Source: Hahellaceae bacterium (lineage in GTDB: Bacteria > Pseudomonadota > Gammaproteobacteria > Pseudomonadales > Oleiphilaceae). From it: 64,000 nucleotides of DNA. Positions 48,103 to 56,704 of this stretch are shown here, in pieces. Positions within the stretch are counted from its first letter, which is position 1; the number at the start of each line of letters is the position of its first letter. The stretch spans positions 1,364,001-1,428,000 of the forward strand of contig JACKOB010000002.1 in NCBI GenBank assembly GCA_024234575.1. The letters are read 5' to 3'. The notes below the pieces were generated by a model that was not told where the DNA came from, did no database searches, and was given only the letters and a program-made list of their open reading frames with translations. A program made the position numbers and the translations under genes.

Positions 48103-49908
48103 GTGATTAAGAATCTTAGAAATATCGCCATCATCGCACACGTCGATCATGGCAAGACCACATTAGTGGATAAATTATTACAGCAGTCAGGTACGCTTGA
48201 TCGTCGAGATCAGTCATCCGAGCGCGTGATGGACTCCAACGATCAGGAAAAAGAGCGTGGTATTACCATACTCGCCAAGAACACCTCGATCACCTGGAAA
48301 GACTACCGCATTAATATCGTAGATACGCCGGGCCACGCCGATTTCGGTGGCGAAGTAGAGCGGGTGTTATCTATGGTCGATTCGGTTTGCTTGCTGGTAG
48401 ATGCGGTAGATGGCCCAATGCCACAGACCCGTTTTGTTACCCAGAAAGCGTTTGAGCGTGGTCTTAAGCCAATAGTTGTTATCAACAAAGTTGATCGTCC
48501 AGGCGCGAGGCCCGATTGGGTTGTTAATGAGGTTTTCGATTTGTTTGATCGTCTGGGCGCGACCGATGAGCAGCTCGATTTTCCGATCATCTATGCCTCG
48601 GCGCTAAATGGTATTGCGGGGACCGACCCGGATGACATGGCCGAAGACATGGGGCCGTTGTTTGAGATGATCATTAATAACGTGACACCGCCAGAAGTTG
48701 ATCCGGATGCACCTTTTCAGATGCAGATTTCATCGCTTGATTATGACAGCTACGTCGGTGTTATCGGTATCGGTCGTATCACGCGTGGTAAATTGAAGCC
48801 AAGTACGCCAGTTACCATTCTGGATCGTGAAGGCAATAAACGTAATGGTCGTGTGCTTGAAGTAAAAGGTTTTCATGGCCTGCAGCGGGTTCCGGTAACA
48901 GATGCTTCAGCGGGTGATATCGTTTGTATTTCAGGTATCGAAAAGCTGAATATTTCTGACACTTTATGTGATCCTGCGCATCTTGAAATACTGCCGCCGT
49001 TAACGGTTGATGAGCCAACGGTAAGTATGACGTTTCAGGTAAATGATTCGCCTTTTGCTGGCAAAGACGGCAAGTTCGTTACCAGTCGTAATATTCGCGA
49101 GCGTTTGGATAAAGAGCTGATTCATAACGTGGCATTACGAGTTGAAGAGGGTGACAGCCCTGAAAAATTCAAAGTGTCTGGTCGTGGTGAACTGCATCTG
49201 TCTGTTCTGATCGAAACCATGCGTCGTGAAGGGTTTGAGTTGGGTGTAGGTCGTCCGGAAGTGGTCCAGAGAGAAATCGATGGCGTCATTCAAGAGCCTT
49301 ATGAGTACGTGGTAATCGATGTCGAAGAGCAGCATCAGGGCTCTGTCATGGAAGAGATGGGTGCACGTCGTGCTGAATTGAAAAATATGATTCTTGATGG
49401 CAAAGGGCGTGTGCGTCTGGAGTTCATTATGCCTGCGCGCGGGCTTATCGGCTTCCGTTCGACGTTTTTAACGATGACATCCGGTTCGGGTATTCTAACC
49501 CATGTTTTCGAGCATTACGGTGAAGTCAATGCGGCCCCCATCGCCGAGCGCATTAATGGTGTGTTGGTGTCGATGGTAACCGGTAAGGCGCTAGGCTATG
49601 CATTGTTTACATTGCAAGAGCGTGGCCGTTTGTTTATCGGGCCACAGGTTGAGGTATACGAGGGTATGATTATCGGCTTGCATAGTCGTGATAATGACCT
49701 GGTAGTCAACCCAACCAAGGCCAAGCAATTAACCAACGTGCGCGCATCGGGAACGGATGAGAACATTGTTCTGACGCCTCCTGTGAAGCACACGCTGGAG
49801 CAGGCGCTTGAGTTTATCGGTGATGATGAGCTGGTGGAAGTGACGCCACATTTTATCCGTATCAGAAAGAAATACCTGAAAGAGCACGAAAGACGTCGCG
49901 CGAAGTAA
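48103..49908 (+). CDS. typA: Ribosome-associated GTPase TypA/BipA
   Basis: TypA (601 aa) is a translational GTPase involved in ribosome assembly at low temperature and stress. It has [30 protein letters not shown] and [13 protein letters not shown]. The C-terminal domain with [15 protein letters not shown] [14 protein letters not shown] is present. It starts with GTG. Divergence from glnA matches the E. coli order. A terminator follows at once. Confidence 0.98.
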   Translation: MIKNLRNIAIIAHVDHGKTTLVDKLLQQSGTLDRRDQSSERVMDSNDQEKERGITILAKNTSITWKDYRINIVDTPGHADFGGEVERVLSMVDSVCLLVDAVDGPMPQTRFVTQKAFERGLKPIVVINKVDRPGARPDWVVNEVFDLFDRLGATDEQLDFPIIYASALNGIAGTDPDDMAEDMGPLFEMIINNVTPPEVDPDAPFQMQISSLDYDSYVGVIGIGRITRGKLKPSTPVTILDREGNKRNGRVLEVKGFHGLQRVPVTDASAGDIVCISGIEKLNISDTLCDPAHLEILPPLTVDEPTVSMTFQVNDSPFAGKDGKFVTSRNIRERLDKELIHNVALRVEEGDSPEKFKVSGRGELHLSVLIETMRREGFELGVGRPEVVQREIDGVIQEPYEYVVIDVEEQHQGSVMEEMGARRAELKNMILDGKGRVRLEFIMPARGLIGFRSTFLTMTSGSGILTHVFEHYGEVNAAPIAERINGVLVSMVTGKALGYALFTLQERGRLFIGPQVEVYEGMIIGLHSRDNDLVVNPTKAKQLTNVRASGTDENIVLTPPVKHTLEQALEFIGDDELVEVTPHFIRIRKKYLKEHERRRAK

Positions 49909-49935
49909 TGCGTTAGTCTCTTTGGCGACTTTAAG

Positions 49936-49960
49936 AACCGGGAAATTTCCCGGTTTTTTT
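49936..49960 (+). terminator. Intrinsic terminator after typA
   Basis: AACCGGGAAA and TTTCCCGGTT are directly joined in a ten-pair palindrome followed by further T. It closes the typA transcript. Confidence 0.9.
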
Positions 49961-50285
49961 ATGGCCGGATGTTTTAGGTTTGCGCTAACCTGTTTTGTAT
50001 CAAAACTGCTGCTACGCTAAATGTTAGTCTTGAATAGGGCGCAGGATAGTGACAAGATCTTTGCCAATTGTTTATGCAGCTTCCTGTAAACTAAGAAATC
50101 TCTGCTTAATTTCCTGCGCAGGCGGATAGCCACGTTGGGCGTTATTGGTGTGTCAGTCCGGTCGAAAGCTCGTCTATCTATGTGATATATATCGTTTTCT
50201 TTTTCCGGTCGCCTTGCGCTTCATCCTGCTCGGTGAATTAGTCAGACGGTTCCCTAACTAAAATAACAGAATCAAGGATGCCTTA
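49961..50285 (+). other. Non-coding spacer between typA and pip
   Basis: I see no gene, tRNA or strong hairpin in this 325-base stretch. It is presumably the promoter region of pip. A few short -35/-10-like pairs occur, none convincing. Confidence 0.5.
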
Positions 50286-51248
50286 ATGCTAGCGCTTTAT
50301 CCTGAATTAAAGACAAATCGTGAATTTACCCTAAAGCCAGATAATCTCCACGAGATCTATGTTGAAGAGTCCGGAAACCCCAACGGTGTTCCTGTTGTCG
50401 TTGTGCATGGCGGCCCCGGAGCAGGCTGCGAACCTTACTATCGGCGTTTTTTTGATGCCGAGCGCTATCGCATTATTATGTTTGATCAGCGTGGAGCCGG
50501 GCGTTCAACACCGCTGGCAGAGCTAAAAGATAACAATACCCAGAATCTGGTGGCTGATATGGAGATGATCAGAGAGCACCTTGGTATTGATAAATGGGTG
50601 TTGTTTGGCGGTTCATGGGGGTCGACGCTAAGTCTTGTATATGCCCAGACTCACCCGGAAAGAGTGCTGGGGCTCGTTCTGAGAGGGATATTTCTCTGTC
50701 GGGAGCAAGATTTTAGCTGGTTTTATCAGGAAGGTGCTTCTCGTATATTTCCTGATTTCTGGAAGTCTTTTCTTGAGCCTATTCCAGAAGATGAGCGTGG
50801 TGATTTGATGTCCGCCTACTACAAGCGGCTCACCAGCGATAATGAATTGGAGCAGATTCAAGTGGCCAAGGCCTGGTCTATTTGGGAGGGGCGTTGTGCC
50901 ACCTTGCATCCCAATCAAAAAGTGGTTGATCGCTTTTCCCACCCGCACGTGGCGATCTCGCTGGCCCGTATTGAATGTCACTATTTTATGAATCACGCCT
51001 ATCTTCGTCCTAATCAAATTCTGGCAGATGCAGAGAAACTAAAAGGTATCCCCGGTATTATCGTGCATGGGCGCTATGACATGGTTTGCCCGTTGGATAA
51101 TGCAGTTTCTCTAAACGAAGTCTGGCTTGATTCCGAACTGAATATCATCCGGGATGCTGGCCATTCGGCAAGCGAGCCCGCCATTATTGATGCGCTGGTT
51201 AAGGCTTGTGAAGCAATGGGCGAACGCTTCAGTGCTGATTTTCTCTAG
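50286..51248 (+). CDS. pip: Proline iminopeptidase (alpha/beta hydrolase)
   Basis: This 320-residue enzyme removes N-terminal proline from peptides. It has the oxyanion HGGPG at residues 41-45, the nucleophile GGSWGS with Ser110, DQRGAGRS, and the late acid and base in VHGRYDMVCP and DAGHSASEP. It is cytosolic, with no signal peptide. It ends 12 bases before dtd, so the two are likely cotranscribed. Confidence 0.95.
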   Translation: MLALYPELKTNREFTLKPDNLHEIYVEESGNPNGVPVVVVHGGPGAGCEPYYRRFFDAERYRIIMFDQRGAGRSTPLAELKDNNTQNLVADMEMIREHLGIDKWVLFGGSWGSTLSLVYAQTHPERVLGLVLRGIFLCREQDFSWFYQEGASRIFPDFWKSFLEPIPEDERGDLMSAYYKRLTSDNELEQIQVAKAWSIWEGRCATLHPNQKVVDRFSHPHVAISLARIECHYFMNHAYLRPNQILADAEKLKGIPGIIVHGRYDMVCPLDNAVSLNEVWLDSELNIIRDAGHSASEPAIIDALVKACEAMGERFSADFL

Positions 51249-51260
51249 GTTGATGTTCGC

Positions 51261-51698
51261 GTGAAAGCGCTAATTCAGAGGGTCTCTCAAGCATCGGTTA
51301 CGGTTGATGATTTGGTTGTCGGCGAAATTGGCGCCGGTATTTTGCTATTTTTAGGGGTAGAAAAGCACGATAGTGAAGACGTTGCTTTACGGTTGCTGGA
51401 TAAAGTGCTGCGTTATCGTGTTTTTGCTGACGAAGATGGAAAGATGAATAAGAGCCTGGCGGATGTAAAGGGGGGGTTGTTGGTTGTATCGCAATTTACC
51501 CTGGTTGCAGAGACTCGTAAGGGCTTAAGGCCTAGTTTTTCTGCTGGTGTATCTCCTGAATATGGCGAAAAAATATACAGCTATTTTCTTAGGCAAGCTA
51601 AATCCAGGCATGCAAACGTGTCATCAGGAAGGTTTGGCGCAGACATGAAAGTAGCGCTTCTAAATGACGGTCCTGTTACCTTTATGCTCGAAATCTAA
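51261..51698 (+). CDS. dtd: D-aminoacyl-tRNA deacylase
   Basis: DTD (145 aa) hydrolyses D-amino acids and glycine wrongly attached to tRNA. It has MKALIQRVSQASVTV, the active-site SQFTL and the C-terminal NDGPVTF. The usual sequence at that site is NxGPVT, so it is intact. It starts with GTG. A G7 run lies at 51470-51476. Coupling with pip is inferred from the short gap. Confidence 0.97.
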   Translation: MKALIQRVSQASVTVDDLVVGEIGAGILLFLGVEKHDSEDVALRLLDKVLRYRVFADEDGKMNKSLADVKGGLLVVSQFTLVAETRKGLRPSFSAGVSPEYGEKIYSYFLRQAKSRHANVSSGRFGADMKVALLNDGPVTFMLEI

Positions 51699-52244
51699 CC
51701 TGATTTGTTAGACCATCTGCCAATAGATGCCTGGCAAAAAATAAAGAATGATGAGAAGAATGTTAGATGGGTCACAAATACTGTAAAAATAAAAATTAAA
51801 TTTTTTGGTGTGCCAATGTCGCGTCAATGTTACGCCAACACCGTGTCAGCATTGGCGTATTAAGTTTGCAAGTGATTGAAACGTAACAATTAATATTTTT
51901 TGGTATGCGATGTGTCTTTGTTGATGTGGTCTAGCTTGGTTTGCGTATGTTACAAAAAGCTATAAAAAAAATGATGCCAAAAATTTGCAAAATTCAAGAC
52001 AATGTATTACATAATATTCATAAGATTACATATTAAGAGAGTTTTGTAAGTTGTTGTTTTTTTAAAGTAAGCAGACAATGATGACGGATTATCTTTGGAG
52101 TGTGACACATTAATGAATGTTGCATAGCACGTAATTCATTGCTGGAAATTGACGCTAAACTTGCAATATTTTAATACAGCAGCTTAATTTATTTGGATAG
52201 CAATAAAGTGGTGGCTTATAGAGCACCGATAGCAACTGCGAACA

Positions 52245-52276
52245 CTTGCTGAAACGGCTTGGCGTGTTTCTGCAAG
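52245..52276 (+). other. Stable hairpin in the porin upstream region
   Basis: CTTGCTGAAAC and GTTTCTGCAAG pair with one T-T mismatch around a ten-base loop. No T-run follows. It may be part of a long porin leader or of a small RNA; there is no independent support. Confidence 0.45.
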
Positions 52277-52408
52277 CGGTTGAGAGAATTGAGGCTCACA
52301 TTAGCCGGCAAGGCTTAGAGAGTTTCGGTGACTGTTTGTGGTCTAAATTCAGTAGTTAGTACAGTTTATAAGTCGCTGAATTAGGCGCAAAAATAAGAAA
52401 ACGTTGCA

Positions 52409-52430
52409 ATATGTCACAAAAATGACATAT
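52409..52430. promoter_or_regulatory. Operator-like inverted repeat upstream of the porin gene
   Basis: ATATGTCA-CAAAAA-TGACATAT is a perfect eight-base inverted repeat about 105 bases before the porin start. The spacing (16-base centre to centre of TGTCA arms) suits a dimeric regulator. I do not recognise the regulator; it does not match CRP, Fur or FNR sites well. Confidence 0.5.
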
Positions 52431-52534
52431 CTTTTTGGTCAAATGAGCGCAGGTTACGGTTCATTAAGAAAAATAATGGTTTTGCTTGTTTGCTTCGAAA
52501 GAAGTTAACCTTTAACTCACAAAAGGAACACGAA

Positions 52535-53494
52535 ATGAAAAAGACTCTAATCGCATCAGCAGTAGCGGCCGCTGCCCTATCTGTAAATGTATCTGCAGAC
52601 GCCGCTTTACCAACGGTATACGGTAACATTCAGTTGGCTTGGTTTTATGATAACGTTGATGATGGTAAAAGTTCATCTGCTTTGGTTGATAATGGATCAA
52701 CGATTGGTTTCAAGCACGAGCATGAAGTTGCTCCCGGCGTAACGGCTTTCTTGAAAGCAGAGCTTGAGTTCGATGCAGACGACAAAGCAGGCAATGGTGG
52801 TTTGAACCAGTTTGACGAAGCTTATATTGGTGTGAAGGGTGACTTTGGTCAGGTGTTGGTTGGTTCTGATGATTCACTCTACGAAAACTCAATTGATATT
52901 ATTTATAACTTTTGGGAATTTGGAAATGGTGCTGTAGGTCGTATGAGTTACGATACCGGTGAAGGTGATATTGTTCGTTATGAAACACCTTCTATGGGCG
53001 GCTTAGTTGTGGGCGGTCAAGTTCAGATTAATGGTGATGCAGAGAAGGCCGATAAGTCTTACCCTTACCAGCTGGCTGCTACTTATAAGTTAGATAACCT
53101 CACGTTAGCATTGGCGATGGATTCAAACGATGGTGATCGTGCCTACTCAAATGGAGATGGCACGAGCGTTAACAATAAGAATACATACGGTGTGCGTGCG
53201 ACAGTAGATTTGGACTCAATTAGTATTACTGGTGAGTACCAAACGCGAATCGACACCAAAGATCAGTATGGCGTTTTGGCTGTATTTACTGCTGGTTCAA
53301 ATCAGTTTGCAGCAGGTGTTGAGCTTCAGGATTACGATAATGGTAACCAAACGACAGGTGTAGCTTTGCAGGCACTGCATAACCTATCTGACAACATGTA
53401 CGTGTGGACAGAAGGCTACTATGTGACCAGCGAAGTGGGCAAGGTGGATGTGGATGGCAGTGTATTGGCTTTAGGTGCGACATACGTATTCTAA
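52535..53494 (+). CDS. Outer membrane porin, Gram-negative type
   Basis: This 319-residue beta-barrel porin starts MKKTLIASAVAAAALS, with a signal peptide cut near SADA. It shows alternating strands such as TVYGNIQLAWFYDN and GFKHEHEVAPGVTAFLKAELEF, and ends ALGATYVF with C-terminal phenylalanine, as needed for barrel assembly. AAAGGAA lies 8 bases before the chosen ATG. Substrate is unknown; many acidic residues suggest a preference for cations, which is only a guess. Confidence 0.92.
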   Translation: MKKTLIASAVAAAALSVNVSADAALPTVYGNIQLAWFYDNVDDGKSSSALVDNGSTIGFKHEHEVAPGVTAFLKAELEFDADDKAGNGGLNQFDEAYIGVKGDFGQVLVGSDDSLYENSIDIIYNFWEFGNGAVGRMSYDTGEGDIVRYETPSMGGLVVGGQVQINGDAEKADKSYPYQLAATYKLDNLTLALAMDSNDGDRAYSNGDGTSVNNKNTYGVRATVDLDSISITGEYQTRIDTKDQYGVLAVFTAGSNQFAAGVELQDYDNGNQTTGVALQALHNLSDNMYVWTEGYYVTSEVGKVDVDGSVLALGATYVF

Positions 53495-53517
53495 GTAATA
53501 TTGCCTAGTTTCTACTG

Positions 53518-53548
53518 AAAAACCGGCACAGTGTGCCGGTTTTTTTTC
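53518..53548 (+). terminator. Intrinsic terminator after the porin gene
   Basis: AAAAACCGGCAC, loop AGT, GTGCCGGTTTTTTTT is a strong hairpin with an eight-T run. The next gene starts 14 bases later, so it needs its own promoter or partial readthrough. Confidence 0.92.
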
Positions 53549-53561
53549 GTAAGGAGAAAAG

Positions 53562-54449
53562 ATGTCCCAGGAAGTAGAGTTAAAGTTTATCCTTGCGCCC
53601 GAGCGCGTGGCGGATGTGAGTGCATTTTTAGGTAGTTTGGGGGCGGCGACGCCACAATCGTTGTGTTTAATTAATCGTTATTTCGATACCCCCGATCTCA
53701 AGTTGCAACAGCAGAAAGTCGCTTTGCGAATTCGCCAGAAGAATGACAAGTTTCTGCAAACTTTCAAAACGAAAGGTGAGAGTTCGGGTGGGTTGCACCG
53801 CCGGTTAGAGTGGGAATGGCCTATCGATAACTTTGCATTGGATCAGTCTTTGCTGGAGAGCACGGGTCAGTTTCCTGAAGGTTTAGGTGTGGCGTCGCTG
53901 TCCCCGGTGTTTGAAACTAATTTCGACAGGCAGGCTTTCGATATCACTGTTGATGGTATTGCCTTTGAAGTGGCGTTGGATGTGGGGGAAATTATTGCTG
54001 CAGATAAGCGAAAGCCACTTTGCGAGCTGGAATTAGAGCTGCGGCAAGAAGCAACGCCAGATGCAGTGCGAGCGCTTTTTGCATTGGCTGAGAAAATTGC
54101 ATTGAAGGTGCCGTTGTTTCCTAGCGATATCAGTAAGGGCGAGCGTGGCTATCACCTGGCTGGCGGATACAAGCTGGCAGATCTGGAGGCGGCTAAGCCT
54201 AAAACGCTGCCAGCTGCTTTTCGGTGCTGGGTAAATGCGCATGATTATTTTCAGATGACAGGCGAAGAGCGCTATAGTCGGTTGGCTGCCACTTTTAAGT
54301 CCGCGTTGTTAGCAACAATTGAGGCCGATACGACCATCCCCGAGCCGGATAAACGAAGCGTTGCAGAAGATCTTACACATTTTGCGGAAGATAGATCTGT
54401 TGCCGATAAAGAGGGGCTTGCGGCCATTAAGCTGATGAGGTTTTTGTAA
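53562..54449 (+). CDS. CYTH domain protein, inorganic triphosphatase-like
   Basis: This 295-residue protein begins SQEVELKF with the EXEXK motif (Glu4, Glu6, Lys8) of the triphosphate tunnel enzymes. Further conserved parts are YFDTPDLKLQQQKVALRIRQ, LQTFKTKG and CELELELRQ. It resembles YgiF of E. coli, which is also a glnE neighbour. YgiF has a C-terminal CHAD domain; only about 80 residues follow CYTH here, so CHAD seems absent or reduced. AAGGAG lies before ATG. Confidence 0.88.
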   Translation: MSQEVELKFILAPERVADVSAFLGSLGAATPQSLCLINRYFDTPDLKLQQQKVALRIRQKNDKFLQTFKTKGESSGGLHRRLEWEWPIDNFALDQSLLESTGQFPEGLGVASLSPVFETNFDRQAFDITVDGIAFEVALDVGEIIAADKRKPLCELELELRQEATPDAVRALFALAEKIALKVPLFPSDISKGERGYHLAGGYKLADLEAAKPKTLPAAFRCWVNAHDYFQMTGEERYSRLAATFKSALLATIEADTTIPEPDKRSVAEDLTHFAEDRSVADKEGLAAIKLMRFL

Positions 54450-54506
54450 CAATCAGCCAAGAACGTAGCCCTGATCTTGCTATGTTCCCGGCTGTTATGG
54501 ATTTAA

Positions 54507-55250
54507 TTAGAATGTATAGCTTAGTCCGACAAAGTAAACATAGGGGTCAATTTTTACGTCTGTTGAGGCCCGTACTTCACCCACATTTGTTTGAGCGGTA
54601 ATTTTAGCTTCGGTTTCAATATCGATGTACCAGAATGAAGCGTTCAGACCGATGTTTTCAGTAAGGGCGAAGTCGAAGCCCAGTTCCAGTGCTGCGCCAA
54701 ACGAGTCGTCCAGCTTTAATTTTGTGCTCGTTGCAACAACGCCATCCACGGGTGTTTGTGCGAGACTGGCTAGCACCCCTATCGAGTCGGTTAGCGTTTG
54801 CGTTGTTTCTTCATTAAAGAATGTGGTGTAGTTGATGCCAGCACCAATGTAGGGCTGAAATTTATCTTCTGGGTCAGCTAAAAAGAATTGTGCAGTGAGC
54901 GTCGGCGGTAGATGCATGGTTTCACCGAGCTTGCCTACACCCGAAATTGCCCCTGCTCCGACAATATCGTGGGTGAAGGGGGTTGCTGCTAAAAGACCTA
55001 TAGCAATTTTATCTGTCATCATATAGGTGGCGGTCAGACCGAGTTGCACATCGTTATCAATGCCAACTTTGGCGCCGTAGACGTAGCCGAGATCAGGCTG
55101 GTTGATTCGAATGCTGGTGCTTTCTTCGTTTGGTTCAACCAGTGCAGGTCCCGCCCTTAGGATCAAGTTACCTTTTTCATGTGCGTAAGCCATTGAAGAC
55201 GTTGCAATTGCGGTGGCGAGAAATGTCGTGATATGAGCGGTTCTGTTCAT
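54507..55250 (-). CDS. ompW: OmpW family outer membrane protein
   Basis: This 247-residue protein has a signal peptide ending MAYA, then GNLILRAGPALVEPN, typical of OmpW, and an eight-stranded barrel pattern. It has LPPTLTAQFFL and PYIGAGINYTTFF and ends YVYFVGLSYTF. OmpW forms a narrow hydrophobic channel. Upstream are three inverted repeats with CTTAAG-like cores, suggesting specific regulation. Confidence 0.92.
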   Translation of the reverse strand: MNRTAHITTFLATAIATSSMAYAHEKGNLILRAGPALVEPNEESTSIRINQPDLGYVYGAKVGIDNDVQLGLTATYMMTDKIAIGLLAATPFTHDIVGAGAISGVGKLGETMHLPPTLTAQFFLADPEDKFQPYIGAGINYTTFFNEETTQTLTDSIGVLASLAQTPVDGVVATSTKLKLDDSFGAALELGFDFALTENIGLNASFWYIDIETEAKITAQTNVGEVRASTDVKIDPYVYFVGLSYTF

Positions 55251-55274
55251 GTTGGCCTCAAGTCATGTTGGCGT

Positions 55275-55303
55275 TTAAGTAATTTATTGCGAAGTTTACT
55301 TAA
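55275..55303. promoter_or_regulatory. Inverted repeat close to the ompW start
   Basis: TTAAGTAA (55275-55282) and TTACTTAA (55296-55303) are perfect complements separated by 13 bases. The repeat lies 25-53 bases upstream of the ompW ATG, in the likely leader. Confidence 0.45.
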
Positions 55304-55338
55304 GCCGTGGCTGGAAAATTTGACATGAGGCAAAGGTT

Positions 55339-55365
55339 ATACCTCTTAAGAGGTATCTAAGAGGT
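55339..55365. promoter_or_regulatory. 18-base palindrome plus third half-site upstream of ompW
   Basis: ATACCTCTTAAGAGGTAT (55339-55356) is a perfect palindrome. Its right arm TAAGAGGT recurs at 55358-55365, exactly 11 bases on, one helical turn. This is the pattern of an operator with cooperative binding. I cannot name the regulator. Confidence 0.6.
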
Positions 55366-55380
55366 GAACTATAAGGTCAC

Positions 55381-55394
55381 TTGACTTAAGTCAA
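55381..55394. promoter_or_regulatory. 14-base palindrome upstream of ompW
   Basis: TTGACTTAAGTCAA is perfectly palindromic and also offers a TTGACT -35 box for ompW on the minus strand, with TATAGT 15 bases further. The spacing is short for sigma-70. Its centre is 40 bases from that of the neighbouring palindrome. Confidence 0.5.
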
Positions 55395-55443
55395 TTATGC
55401 TTAGGCAACCTTAAAAGATGAGAGCACAGCTTGGTGATGCTTA

Positions 55444-56592
55444 TTACTGAGCATCTGCATTGAGTGAATCCCTGTATTCGGCCCATTTGCGCTGTCGAGC
55501 CAGGTAGTGGTAGATGGCTTGCTGAATGTCCTGGTCTGTTGGCTCTATGCCGGTTTTGACAAGAACGATTAAAGCCTTGGCTGTGGCTTTGTCTTCGCCT
55601 GCCGGGTGGCAGATAACTTCATTATCGGCGTTAATATAGGCCATGGCGGTGCCCAGCCCGGCTTGCATGAGGGCGCAGACGATATCGCTCCAGCAGGTGT
55701 GGTCAGTTTCGATACTATACCTCTGCGGGTGGTCGTTCTCGTGGGTAAAGAGGTCTTCGAGCACTTTCTCAGAGCCGGGGGCAACCATCGCCGTGACCAG
55801 AATTTCAGGGTAAGTGCGCACGGGGCGAATGACGCTTCTTACTCCCAGTTTGAGCATGCGTTCCCGGTTATGGTCGCGGACGCACTCAGCAATCGCTTTG
55901 TGTGCTAATTTGTGCTCAGCTAACCGGTGGGCAATATCAAAAGTGGCAATGTCTGATTTAGGGTCATTTTCATCATGAGCGAGAATGACAATATGACGAG
56001 CACTGTGGATATTGACGGCCTTCAGATCTCCGGGGTTGTCAGCTGTGCCATTGTAATAGATGACGCCCAGCTCGTTCAGCTCGACAGGTAAGCCGTCACG
56101 AAATCTGTCTGTTAATATTTGGATGGCGGTATTTTTATAGCTGTTGTTAGCTCGTATTTGCGTCACAACGCGAATGTAGTATTGCACTGCATTTTTAGCG
56201 GGCGAATTAATTATGACAATGTGATCAATCATGTTCCATTTCCATTTTCCGGTGCGAATATGCTCGCGCTTGAAGAATCGGTAGTCAATATAGTCACTGA
56301 CAATAAGGGTGAGAATGGTGATGCCGGTGAGATATAGCAATATGACGGTTGCCATTCTGCCAATAAATGTGGCTGCTGATATATCACCATAGCCTACGGT
56401 GGTGAGAGTGGTCAGGGTTAACCAGAGTGAGTCCCCGAAAGAAAAGCCTTCCGCGGCCATCATAATAAGAACGTGCACCCCAGCCAGAGCGACAAGCAGC
56501 AAGAACAGTCGTTGCACGCGATCAAGAATGTTTTTTTCAGTCTGATAGACGGCGCGTCGGTGTTTAATGTTTTTAAGCAGACTTTTCTTCAT
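55444..56592 (-). CDS. Potassium channel protein with TrkA-N domain
   Basis: This 382-residue protein has two membrane helices near residues 30-50 and 77-100 around the pore loop LTLTTLTTVGYGDIS, with the selectivity filter TVGYGD. A cytosolic RCK/TrkA-N-like domain follows (IVIINSPAKNAVQYYIR, HIVILAHDENDPKSD). It probably conducts potassium across the inner membrane under ligand control. Its start faces glnE, with 112 bases between. Confidence 0.92.
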   Translation of the reverse strand: MKKSLLKNIKHRRAVYQTEKNILDRVQRLFLLLVALAGVHVLIMMAAEGFSFGDSLWLTLTTLTTVGYGDISAATFIGRMATVILLYLTGITILTLIVSDYIDYRFFKREHIRTGKWKWNMIDHIVIINSPAKNAVQYYIRVVTQIRANNSYKNTAIQILTDRFRDGLPVELNELGVIYYNGTADNPGDLKAVNIHSARHIVILAHDENDPKSDIATFDIAHRLAEHKLAHKAIAECVRDHNRERMLKLGVRSVIRPVRTYPEILVTAMVAPGSEKVLEDLFTHENDHPQRYSIETDHTCWSDIVCALMQAGLGTAMAYINADNEVICHPAGEDKATAKALIVLVKTGIEPTDQDIQQAIYHYLARQRKWAEYRDSLNADAQ

Positions 56593-56704
56593 TTACTAAT
56601 GCACGTTTTGGGGCTATTCATTGATAGGGCGCAAACCATCGCTGCTAAGATCAATGCAGAATATAGCATAGAGTTTCTCTGTCGTGAGCAATAAGGAATA
56701 GCCT

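Larger units (their letters stand above)
51699..52534 (+). other. Long AT-rich non-coding region before the porin gene
   Basis: This 836-base stretch has no credible protein gene and no tRNA. It contains an inverted repeat TACGCCAA/TTGGCGTA (51831-51859), A/T-rich blocks near 51960-52080, a hairpin at 52245-52276 and an operator-like repeat at 52409-52430. It probably carries the porin promoter and leader and might encode a small RNA. Confidence 0.6.

Noticed and set aside
49961..50285. tRNA or small RNA in the typA-pip spacer
   Set aside because: No cloverleaf, no TPsiC-like sequence and no terminator found.
51470..51476. G7 run in dtd as a phase-variation site
   Set aside because: Shorter than the mshN tract and in a housekeeping gene where switching would make little sense.
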